A stretch of DNA of 45,154 nt, taken from positions 1 through 45,154 of the forward strand of contig CAIPAY010000109.1 of the NCBI GenBank assembly GCA_903863195.1. Direction: 5' to 3'. The translations under genes and the position numbers were made by a program. Source of the DNA: an uncultured Holophagaceae bacterium (GTDB taxonomy: Bacteria; Acidobacteriota; Holophagae; Holophagales; Holophagaceae). This document shows, piece after piece, positions 10,010 to 16,653 of this stretch. The number at the start of each line of letters is the position of its first letter. Positions within the stretch are counted from its first letter, which is position 1. The notes below the pieces were generated by a model. It was given only the letters and a program-made list of their open reading frames with translations. It had not been told where the DNA came from and did not search any database.

Positions 10010-10044
10010 AAAACCCCTCGCCGGGGTCCCGGCGAGGGGTTTTT
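10009..10044 (+). terminator. Rho-independent terminator of tRNA-Val
   Basis: A very strong GC stem (CCCCTCGCCGGG / CCCGGCGAGGGG) with a 2-nt nominal loop, flanked by A-run and T-run (ATTTTT-like run at 10040-10044), begins right at the tRNA 3' end. The symmetrical A/T flanks allow it to work in both directions. Confidence 0.93.
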
Positions 10045-10085
10045 GAACGGAGACCCACAGCCGCCTTCCTCCCCACGGAGCCCCC

Positions 10086-10652
10086 ATGCCCATCATTCTC
10101 GCCACCCAGGTTCGCGCCGGGATGATCGTCAACTTCGAGAACGAGCTCTGCCGCGTCATCAGCGTCGAGCATCAGACCCCCGGCAACCTGCCCGCCCGGG
10201 TCCAGGTGAAGATGAAGCGCCTCAAGGACGGCATCAACCGCGAGAACCGCTTCGGCAGCTCCGACAAGGTGGAGAAGGCCAGCCTCGAGCAGCACATGCT
10301 GGAGTTCCTCTATGAGGACGGCGCCAGCCTGATCTTCATGAACAACGAGACCTACGAGCAGATCGAGGTCAGCAAGGAGATCCTGGGCGACGACCTGGTC
10401 TTCCTCGAACCGAACATGCAGGTGGAGATCGAGTTCTACGAGGGCCAGCCCATGGGCGCCACCCTGCCCCCCAGCGTGGTCCTGGAGATCGTGGAGACCG
10501 ATCCCGTCATGAAGAACGCCAATGCCACCGGCTCCTACAAGCCCGCCAAGCTCAGCAACGGCATCACCGTCGGCGTGCCCCCCTACATGGAGGCGCCCTC
10601 GAAGATCCGGGTGAACACCGTGGACCGCACCTTCATGGAGCGGGTGAAGTAA
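10086..10652 (+). CDS. efp: Translation elongation factor P
   Basis: EF-P, 188 residues, the usual length with three beta-barrel domains (KOW-like N-terminal, central OB, C-terminal OB). It binds ribosomes stalled on polyproline and promotes peptide-bond formation. The family features 'FYEGQPMGATLPPSV', 'VVLEIVETDP' and 'GSYKPAKLSNGITVGVP' are present. The domain-I tip loop reads 'TPGNLPA', with Asn34 where Escherichia coli and Bacillus have the modified Lys (PGKG) and other groups have Arg32. No EF-P modification gene (epmA/B, earP, ymfI) is in the window. A GGAG ribosome-binding site precedes the ATG. It is monocistronic between two terminator-like hairpins. Confidence 0.97.
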   Translation: MPIILATQVRAGMIVNFENELCRVISVEHQTPGNLPARVQVKMKRLKDGINRENRFGSSDKVEKASLEQHMLEFLYEDGASLIFMNNETYEQIEVSKEILGDDLVFLEPNMQVEIEFYEGQPMGATLPPSVVLEIVETDPVMKNANATGSYKPAKLSNGITVGVPPYMEAPSKIRVNTVDRTFMERVK

Positions 10653-10678
10653 GGAACCGAAGTGGAAAGAGTCAACAG

Positions 10679-10710
10679 AGACCCCGGTCGGCTGACACCT
10701 CCCGGGGTCT
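10679..10710 (+). terminator. Terminator-like hairpin after efp
   Basis: Nine base pairs (AGACCCCGG / CCGGGGTCT) enclose a 14-nt loop 26 nt past the efp stop. The following T-tract is poor (TGTCCTATT), so termination may be partial. Confidence 0.6.
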
Positions 10711-10782
10711 TGTCCTATTCAGGATTTTCGGAGAGAAAATTCCTAGGTCGCGGTAAAGTACTGGTCGTTCAGTTCCCGGGCC

Positions 10783-10798
10783 AGTGACCGGGGTCACA
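10783..10798 (+). promoter_or_regulatory. CRP-like operator upstream of the Crp-family gene
   Basis: AGTGA-CCGGGG-TCACA, a perfect GTGA-N6-TCAC dyad with the same geometry as the E. coli CRP site. It ends 48 nt before the ATG at 10847. The downstream protein keeps the CRP recognition-helix residues, so autoregulation is likely. Binding is inferred. Confidence 0.7.
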
Positions 10799-10846
10799 TT
10801 CCGTGTTGAACTGTGCGATAACTATTCCAGCACCCGGTGGAGCCCC

Positions 10847-11521
10847 ATGCCTCAAGCAGTCCTCAATCTGAGAAGGATCGAGTTCTTGGCCGGCCTGCCG
10901 ATGAATGCCGCCGAGGAACTCGCCAGCATCGCCGAGCTGCGCCGCTTTCCCAACGGCGTCCGGATCTACACACAGGGCGATCAGGTGGCCGGCGTCTACG
11001 TGGTGGTGAAGGGCGGCCTGAAGGTCTTCCGCACGGACGGCCGGGGTCGGGTCCAGGTCCTTCAGTTCCTCAAGGTGGGCGACTGTGTGGGCGAGGTGGC
11101 CGTGTTCGACGGCGCGCCCATCGCCTCCAGCGCCGAGTCCCACGGCGAGACCGAGTGCTGGCTGATCCCGTCCGCGCCCCTGCGGCAGATCGTGCACCGG
11201 CATCCCGAAGTGGCCGAGATGCTCATCCAGCACTTCACCGCCAAGGTGCGCCACCTGGTCACGCTGGTGGAGACCCTCAGCCTGCACAGCGTGCCCGAGC
11301 GCGTCGCCCAGCTGCTGCTGGAGGCCCACGAGGCCAACCCCGTCCGGTCCCTGGTGGAGTTCCAGGAGACCCAGGAGGACCTGGCCCAGTGCATCGGCGC
11401 CAGCCGCGAAGCCTTCAGCCGCGCCCTCCGCCTCCTCACGGACCTGGGCCTCATCCAGAGCACCTTCCCGGTGGTGCGCATCCTGGATCTGGGGAAGCTG
11501 CAGAGATACGCCAAGGGGTGA
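10847..11521 (+). CDS. Crp/Fnr-family transcriptional regulator
   Basis: Cytoplasmic dimeric DNA-binding regulator, 224 residues: cyclic-nucleotide-binding-like barrel (about 10-125), dimer helix (about 130-160), winged HTH (about 165-224). The recognition helix reads 'GASREAFSRAL', so R187, E188 and R192 match R180, E181 and R185 of E. coli CRP, which contact GTGA half-sites. It keeps Gly-Glu (82-83) of the effector pocket, but the CRP Arg82-Ser83 pair is not conserved ('APIASSA'), so a cAMP ligand is doubtful. There is no N-terminal Cys cluster, so it is not an FNR Fe-S sensor. The start at 10847 is chosen because of the GGTGGAG ribosome-binding site; an upstream GTG at 10784 lies inside the operator and has none. 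Confidence 0.9.
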   Translation: MPQAVLNLRRIEFLAGLPMNAAEELASIAELRRFPNGVRIYTQGDQVAGVYVVVKGGLKVFRTDGRGRVQVLQFLKVGDCVGEVAVFDGAPIASSAESHGETECWLIPSAPLRQIVHRHPEVAEMLIQHFTAKVRHLVTLVETLSLHSVPERVAQLLLEAHEANPVRSLVEFQETQEDLAQCIGASREAFSRALRLLTDLGLIQSTFPVVRILDLGKLQRYAKG

Positions 11522-11527
11522 GCCCGG

Positions 11528-11605
11528 CTCCAAAAACGCTGCGCGTTTTTGGAGATAGGAAGAGATCTTCTCCTATCTCCGAAAGCGCCGCAGGCGCTTT
11601 CGGAG
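11528..11605. terminator. Three overlapping inverted repeats between convergent genes
   Basis: Three hairpins are packed end to end, each sharing a CTCC/GGAG-type edge with the next: 11528-11554 (12-bp arms, loop TGC), 11552-11579 (9-bp arms, loop of 10), and 11577-11605 (13-bp arms, loop GCA). The first has internal A5/T5 runs. The block fills the 93-bp gap between the convergent crp-like gene and moeA and probably ends transcription from both sides. Confidence 0.7.
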
Positions 11606-11614
11606 CAGGAACGG

Positions 11615-12754
11615 CTAAAGGACCGGCAGCCACCTCGTCTTCACCCCCGCTTCCATCCCCCCCGGCTCGATCCAGGCGCAGGCGTCGGCCTGGGCGAGGG
11701 TGACCAGATCCGCGGAGCCCTTGCCCGGCAGCGGATGGAGGCGGCCGTCCACGAGGCGGCAGGGGTGCAGGAGGGGGCGGTCGCCCTTGTGCTTCACCGG
11801 AGCCGCGAGCCGGGCCCGGCGCCAGGGGTCCGGGAAGGCGCGGCCCTCCAGGCGCGCCAGGGCCACGGGCAGGAAGAGCAGCGCGTTGACGTAGGCCGAG
11901 ACAGGGTTGCCCGGCAGACCCAGGATCAGCAGGTCGCCGAGCAGGGCTGCCAGCATGGGCTTGCCCGGCTTGAGGCGGATCCGGTGGAAGAGGATCTGCG
12001 CGCCCAGGTCCGCCAGCACCGCGGGCAGGTGGTCGTGCTCGCCCATGCTCACGCCGCCCGAGGTGAGCAGGATGCGGATGTCTCCGGGTCGACGCAGGGC
12101 CGCCGCCAGCGAGGGGGGATCATCCGGCAGCGCGGGCCGCAGCTCCGGCTCGGCGCCCAGGGCCCGGGCCAGGGCCGCCAGCATGGGGCCATTCGAGTCG
12201 CGGATCTGGTGGGGAGCGGGATCAGCCACCAGCTCGTCGCCGGTGGAAGCGACCCCGACCCGGATGCGGCGGAGCGCGGGCACGGGTCGGCCCTCCTGAG
12301 CCAGCAGGGCCTGGCGGGCCACGGTGAGGGGGGTCCCGGCGGGCAGCAGCAGGTCTCCGGCTCGGGCCTGCTCGCCCCGGCGCCGCACGTGCTCACCCGC
12401 CCCGGGCGTCACGGCCAGATGGATCAAGTCGCCATCCTGACGCAGCTGCTCCACGGGCACGATGGCGTCAGCTCCCGAGGGCAGCGCAGCGCCCGTCATG
12501 ATGCGCACGGCGGTGCCCGGTGCCACCGTGAAGGCCGCGGGATCGCTGCCGGCGAAGAGGGTGCCGAGCAGCCGACGGGGGTGCCTCCCATCCGCGGCCC
12601 GCAGGGCCACCCCGTCCATGGAGGCCCGGTCAGTGGCGGGGTCGTCCCGCTCGGCCCGCACCTCGGCCAGGGCCGGGGCCGGCAGGGCCTCCCAGAGGCG
12701 CTGGAGCGCTGTCTCCAGGGGTAGCAGATCGGGGTGGTCGCAGCTCATGGCCAT
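11615..12754 (-). CDS. moeA: Molybdopterin molybdenumtransferase MoeA
   Basis: Cytoplasmic enzyme that inserts molybdate into adenylated molybdopterin to make the molybdenum cofactor. About 379 residues from the ATG at 12754 (MAMSCDHPDLLPL); an ATG at 12748 and a frame open to 12784 are alternatives. Family motifs: 'DRASMDGVALRAAD', 'GTAVRIMTGAALPSGADAIVPVE', 'STGDELV', 'RDSNGPML', 'LLTSGGVSMGEHDH' and 'LGLPGNPVSA'. Its presence implies at least one molybdo-enzyme in the organism. It converges on the crp-like gene, and an AT-rich stretch with a TTAAG-GA-CTTAA dyad lies about 80 bp upstream of its start. Confidence 0.95.
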   Translation of the reverse strand: MAMSCDHPDLLPLETALQRLWEALPAPALAEVRAERDDPATDRASMDGVALRAADGRHPRRLLGTLFAGSDPAAFTVAPGTAVRIMTGAALPSGADAIVPVEQLRQDGDLIHLAVTPGAGEHVRRRGEQARAGDLLLPAGTPLTVARQALLAQEGRPVPALRRIRVGVASTGDELVADPAPHQIRDSNGPMLAALARALGAEPELRPALPDDPPSLAAALRRPGDIRILLTSGGVSMGEHDHLPAVLADLGAQILFHRIRLKPGKPMLAALLGDLLILGLPGNPVSAYVNALLFLPVALARLEGRAFPDPWRRARLAAPVKHKGDRPLLHPCRLVDGRLHPLPGKGSADLVTLAQADACAWIEPGGMEAGVKTRWLPVL

Positions 12755-12832
12755 GGTCACGATCCTACCCGCTGCCTGGGGCACTCGGTCGGGACGAGGC
12801 CGCCAACCTGGGAGTGGCGCCCTCAGAGAGTA

Positions 12833-12866
12833 TTAAGGACTTAAAATTCCTAATTCCTAATTCCTA
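12833..12866. repeat. TTAAG dyad and triple ATTCCTA heptamer
   Basis: TTAAG-GA-CTTAA (12833-12844) is a perfect 5-2-5 dyad. It is followed by three exact head-to-tail copies of ATTCCTA (12846-12866), the last of which contains the stop codon of the Rrf2 gene on the minus strand. The block is far more AT-rich than its surroundings and lies upstream of moeA. It could be an operator region or a slippage-prone heptamer; the sequence alone does not decide. Confidence 0.6.
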
Positions 12867-13313
12867 AGGCTGAGGGGAATTCGGCACCCTTTCCTTGGCT
12901 TCCTTCTTGTGGCGGATATCCATGAGCTGGAGATCCCGGATCGTGGCCTGGGTCATGGAAGAGCTCACCTGGCTCTTCACTGCGGACCAGGCGTCGTGGA
13001 GGGGGCAGGGGTTTTCGCCGTTGCAGGAAGGGAAGCCCATGACGCAGCCCTCCATGGCCTCGGGGCCCTCCATGGCGGCCACCACCTCGCCGACGGTGAT
13101 GCGGTGCGCGGGCCGCGTCAGGCGGAAGCCGCCCTTGGGGCCGCGCACGGAGGCCAGGATGTCGGCCTGCACCAGGCCCTGGAGGATCTTCGCCAGGTAG
13201 GGGCCGGGCAGCCCCAGCCGCGAGGAGAGATCCTTGGCAAGGCAGTAGGTCCCGTCCTCGGGCAGAGCTGCGAGTGCACGGAGTGCATAGCCGGTGGCGG
13301 TCGAAAAAAGCAT
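12864..13313 (-). CDS. Rrf2-family regulator with three-Cys motif (copy 1)
   Basis: Cytoplasmic winged-helix regulator, 149 residues. It opens with 'MLFSTATGYALRALAAL' typical of Rrf2/IscR and has the wing 'GPKGGFRLTRPAHRITVGEVV'. The cluster-binding loop has three cysteines, C-x6-C-x5-C ('GCVMGFPSCNGENPCPLH'), close to the IscR/NsrR arrangement, so it probably binds an Fe-S cluster and senses NO, redox state or cluster supply. It is the first of three Rrf2 proteins in the window sharing this Cys spacing. It lies upstream of moeA on the same strand with a 109-bp gap. Confidence 0.9.
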   Translation of the reverse strand: MLFSTATGYALRALAALPEDGTYCLAKDLSSRLGLPGPYLAKILQGLVQADILASVRGPKGGFRLTRPAHRITVGEVVAAMEGPEAMEGCVMGFPSCNGENPCPLHDAWSAVKSQVSSSMTQATIRDLQLMDIRHKKEAKERVPNSPQP

Positions 13314-13414
13314 TCCAGAATCCTTTTTCTGTTTCCAGCTTCAGGGGAGGGGATTCCGGAGTCCAGCCCGGTTGTGACCGTTGACCAGGGCACGTCGGGT
13401 TCAGTTACCTCTGC

Positions 13415-14185
13415 TTAGCCCGCCAGGGCCCGCCACAGCACCACCAGGCCCACGGCGCTCAGGGCCCCTTCCCGCCAGCCGAGGGTCCGGGCCGCGAGGG
13501 GGCGCCAGGGCTGCAGGGCCCGCAGGTACAGCAGGCCCGTCCAGGCGGTCCAGACCAGGCCCGCGGGGCCTCGCGGAGCGAGCAGGCCGGCCGAGGCCCC
13601 CAGCAACAGCAGGTGGAGGGCGTGGACCGGGCGTGCCCGGCGGCGCAGCTCTGCGTCCGCAAGGCCATGGGCGTGGCCCAGCAGGCGCCGCACGTGGGCC
13701 AGGTTCGCCCCGCCCACCAGAGTGACCAGCACCCAGGCGCGCCCGGCCTCGGCCAGTGTGGCGCCGCCGGCGGTGAGCATGGCGGCTGCCAGCCCCGCGA
13801 AGGCGCCCTGGGCCGCGAGCTCCACGGCCAGGGAGCGCACCGCCCGCTGGGCATCGGCCCGCAGGGCCAGCACGATCAGCGGCGCCACGGCGGCCAGGGG
13901 CGCCAGGAACCGAGGTCCCGCCAGCACCAGCGCTCCGGCGCCGAAAGCCAGGGCCAGGCCGGCGCAGAGCAGGAGCGCCCGGACCTGCGCCCCCTCCCGC
14001 TGGCCTGTCCGCAGCCGGCGCAGCGGGGGCCGGGCCAGGAAGAGGCCCAGGGCCGCGAGGGCCAGGCAGAGCGCCGCCGCGGTGGGCCGCAGCAGCAGTC
14101 CCAGGACCATGGGAAAGCCCAGCATGAACCAGCTCCCGTGCTCGGCCGGAAGCAGGGTGCGCCAGGGGGGCAAGAAGCGGGTCAT
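13415..14185 (-). CDS. YwiC-like membrane protein
   Basis: Polytopic inner-membrane protein of about 256 residues with six to eight hydrophobic segments. The N-terminal 'LLPAEHGSWFMLGFPMVLGLL' region (PAEHGSW is the key part) is the hallmark of the YwiC-like family, whose function is unknown. The start at 14185 (MTRFLPPW) was chosen because the family motif follows within 15 residues; the frame stays open far upstream but that part is only the antisense of the glycosyltransferase at 14378. It is divergent from that glycosyltransferase. Codon use is Ala/Leu/Arg-rich like its neighbours. Confidence 0.75.
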   Translation of the reverse strand: MTRFLPPWRTLLPAEHGSWFMLGFPMVLGLLLRPTAAALCLALAALGLFLARPPLRRLRTGQREGAQVRALLLCAGLALAFGAGALVLAGPRFLAPLAAVAPLIVLALRADAQRAVRSLAVELAAQGAFAGLAAAMLTAGGATLAEAGRAWVLVTLVGGANLAHVRRLLGHAHGLADAELRRRARPVHALHLLLLGASAGLLAPRGPAGLVWTAWTGLLYLRALQPWRPLAARTLGWREGALSAVGLVVLWRALAG

Positions 14186-14377
14186 TTCAGTCTTTAGGCT
14201 CCGAAATAGAGTCTGCCCCAGACCCAGCGCCTGGACAAGCTCCGCTGCTGCCGCGTCCAGGTCCTCGGGGTTTTCCTTTCGGGGGAGGGTTTCCCGTAAG
14301 CTGGTGCTGCCCACCGCCGAGGATGGCCCCGAGCATCCGGGGCGCGTAGCCCCCTCCTCGCCCTGCCCGGAAGGTCC

Positions 14378-15088
14378 ATGGACAGCCCCCTCCTCAGTGT
14401 CGTGGTCCCGTGCTTCAACGAGCACGCGACCATCCGCCAGATCATCCAGGCCCTGCAGGATGGTCCCGTGAAGTCCCTGGAGATCCTGGTGGTGGATGAC
14501 GGGTCCACGGACGGCACCCGCGACATCCTCAAGAACGAGCTGGAGCCCGCCGGGATCAGGGTGGTCCTGCATGAGGCGAACCAGGGCAAGGGCGCCGCCC
14601 TGCGCACGGGGTTCGCCCTGGCCACCGGAGCCATCGTCGTGGTCCAGGATGCGGACCTCGAATACGATCCGAAGGACCTCCCGCAGCTCATCCAGCCCAT
14701 CCTGGACGGCCGCGCCGATGTGGTCTACGGCTCTCGGTTCATGGGTGGGCAGGCCCACCGGGTGGTCTACTTCTGGCACATGGTGGGCAACCGGCTGCTC
14801 ACGCTCCTGTCGAACATGCTCACCAACCTCAACCTCACGGACATGGAGACCTGCTACAAGGCCTTCCGCCGGGAGGTGATCCAGTCTGTCCGCATCCAGG
14901 AAGACCGCTTCGGCTTCGAGCCCGAGATCACGGCCAAGGTGGCCCGGATGGGCTGCCGCATCTATGAAGTGGGCATCAGCTACTCGGGACGAACCTACGC
15001 GGAAGGGAAGAAGATCGGCTGGAAGGACGGCCTCTCCGCCCTCCGGTGCATCCTGAAATACAACCTCTTCCGCCGGCAGCCGGCATGA
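14378..15088 (+). CDS. Glycosyltransferase family 2, dolichol/polyprenyl-phosphate mannosyltransferase-like
   Basis: GT-A fold glycosyltransferase, 236 residues, without the C-terminal membrane anchor of GtrB-type relatives. It has '[13 protein letters not shown]', '[14 protein letters not shown]', the metal-binding '[11 protein letters not shown]', 'VYGSRFMGG' and '[13 protein letters not shown]', all typical of DPM1-like enzymes that transfer a sugar from a nucleotide sugar to a lipid phosphate carrier at the cytoplasmic face. The ATGA overlap with the next gene means translational coupling. The likely job is to make the lipid-linked donor used by the STT3-like enzyme encoded next. The ribosome-binding site is GGAAGG. 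Confidence 0.9.
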   Translation: MDSPLLSVVVPCFNEHATIRQIIQALQDGPVKSLEILVVDDGSTDGTRDILKNELEPAGIRVVLHEANQGKGAALRTGFALATGAIVVVQDADLEYDPKDLPQLIQPILDGRADVVYGSRFMGGQAHRVVYFWHMVGNRLLTLLSNMLTNLNLTDMETCYKAFRREVIQSVRIQEDRFGFEPEITAKVARMGCRIYEVGISYSGRTYAEGKKIGWKDGLSALRCILKYNLFRRQPA

Positions 15089-16644
15089 GCCAGGGTCCGG
15101 CGGGGCCGGGGCTGCTGGCCCGGCTCCGGGCCGGGCGGGCCAGCCTCCTCGCGGGCCTCTTCTTCCTCTACGTCATGGCCCTCTTCGGTGGCACGGCGCT
15201 GCTGCAGCGGGGCCTCTTCGAGCGGGACGGCTACTACCACGCCCGCCTCGCCCAGCTGATGCTCGCCCGGGGCCTGTCCCGCGCCTTCCCCTGGACCCAG
15301 CTCAGCACCTGGCGCACCCAGTTCTGCGACAAGGAGTTCCTCTACCACCTGGGCATGATGCCCTTCGCCCAGCTCGGCGGAGACCCCATCCTGGGCGCCC
15401 GGCTCTTCGCCGCCCTGCTCTCCGTGGCGGTGCTGCTGGCCCTCTTCCTCGTCCTGCGACGACACCGTGTGCCCTGGCCCGTCTTCTTCGCGGCCCTGCC
15501 CCTGGCCGCGGGAGGCCTGTTCATCGCCCGCCTGGGCATGATCCGGTCCCACGTGCTCAGCATGGCTCTGCTGCTCCTGGGCCTGCACTTCCTGCTGCGC
15601 CGGAACTGGAAGGCGCTCGCGGTCCTGGGCTTCGCCTACGCCTGGAGCTACACCATGCCCTTCGTGCTGGTCATGAGCGCGGTGCCCTTTGCCGCGGGGC
15701 TCTGGCTCGGCCGGGGCGGCCTGGACTGGCGCAGTCCTGCGGCAGCGGGCTGCGGCGCGGTGCTGGGCCTGGTGGTCCACCCCTACTCGCCCCTGACCCT
15801 CGAGACCTTCCTGACCTACGTACAGGTGTTCCGCCTGGGCCTGCAGGGGGTGGGAGGGTCCGGCGTGGAGCTGGGCAATGAGATCTATCCCTACGCCCCG
15901 GGTGTGTTCTTCGACATCTACCCCCTGGTGGTGATCCTGGTCCCGCTGGTGCTGCTGCTCACGCTGGGGCCGAGCCTCCGGCGGAAGCTCGCCCCGGAGA
16001 CCCTGGGGCTGGTCTGCACGCTGGCGTTCTGGTCTGCCATGACCCTGGCCGCGCCCCGGTTCGTGGAGTATTCGGTGCTCCTGCTGGCCCTCGCCTGCGG
16101 ATTCGTGGCGCGGGACCTGCGGCCGGAGCTCGCCCCCTGGGGTGCCCGCCACCCGGGCCTGTGGGCGGGCGCGCTCGGCCTTGCGGTCGCGGTCCTGGCG
16201 GGCTTCCACCTGCGCGCCCTGGGGCTGCGGCTCGATCCGCCGGGGTTCCGCGGGTTCTATGTCCACTACCAGAGCGTGGCGGCGCCGCCCCGCTACTTCC
16301 AGGGGGCCTCGGCCTGGATGACCGAGCACCTGGCACCCGGGGAGACGGTGATCAACCTCTACTGGGACGACTTCCCGGAGCTGTTCTACGACGGTCACCG
16401 CCAGCACTACCTGTGGGGCCTGGATCCGACCTACTCCCTGCGCGAGGATGCGCAGCGGACCCTCCTCCTGGAGCAGATGCGCCGCCAGCAGCGGCCCCTC
16501 GATGGGCGCGCCCTGGTCCAGGCCTTCCCGTCCCGCCACCTGATCTGCCGCGCCCAGCGGGCCCGCGCCTTTCCCGCCCTGGAGCTGCCGCCGTTCCGCG
16601 AGGTCTACCGCGACGAGTCAGCGGTGCTCTACCGGATTGACTGA
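15085..16644 (+). CDS. Membrane GT-C glycosyltransferase, STT3/PglB-like
   Basis: Multi-spanning membrane protein, about 519 residues. The start ATG at 15085 overlaps the stop of the GT2 gene (ATGA). The first periplasmic loop carries '[15 protein letters not shown]', matching the DxYYHxR motif of oligosaccharyltransferases such as STT3/PglB, and '[16 protein letters not shown]' suits a GT-C core. After the last membrane segment, '[13 protein letters not shown]' sits where STT3 proteins have WWDYG, so it may be a diverged form of that motif. Acceptors could be protein, lipid or cell-wall glycan; true N-glycosylation is not established. It ends 9 bp before the convergent acyl-CoA synthetase gene. 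Confidence 0.7.
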   Translation: MSQGPAGPGLLARLRAGRASLLAGLFFLYVMALFGGTALLQRGLFERDGYYHARLAQLMLARGLSRAFPWTQLSTWRTQFCDKEFLYHLGMMPFAQLGGDPILGARLFAALLSVAVLLALFLVLRRHRVPWPVFFAALPLAAGGLFIARLGMIRSHVLSMALLLLGLHFLLRRNWKALAVLGFAYAWSYTMPFVLVMSAVPFAAGLWLGRGGLDWRSPAAAGCGAVLGLVVHPYSPLTLETFLTYVQVFRLGLQGVGGSGVELGNEIYPYAPGVFFDIYPLVVILVPLVLLLTLGPSLRRKLAPETLGLVCTLAFWSAMTLAAPRFVEYSVLLLALACGFVARDLRPELAPWGARHPGLWAGALGLAVAVLAGFHLRALGLRLDPPGFRGFYVHYQSVAAPPRYFQGASAWMTEHLAPGETVINLYWDDFPELFYDGHRQHYLWGLDPTYSLREDAQRTLLLEQMRRQQRPLDGRALVQAFPSRHLICRAQRARAFPALELPPFREVYRDESAVLYRID

Positions 16645-16653
16645 CTGGGCCGC

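Noticed and set aside
10847..11521. Reading the Crp-family protein as FNR
   Set aside because: There is no N-terminal Cys cluster, and the recognition helix has the CRP-type Arg before Glu.
14186..14779. Upstream extension of the YwiC-like frame
   Set aside because: It is the complement of the GT2 coding region and contains none of the YwiC-like motifs; the family start is near 14185.
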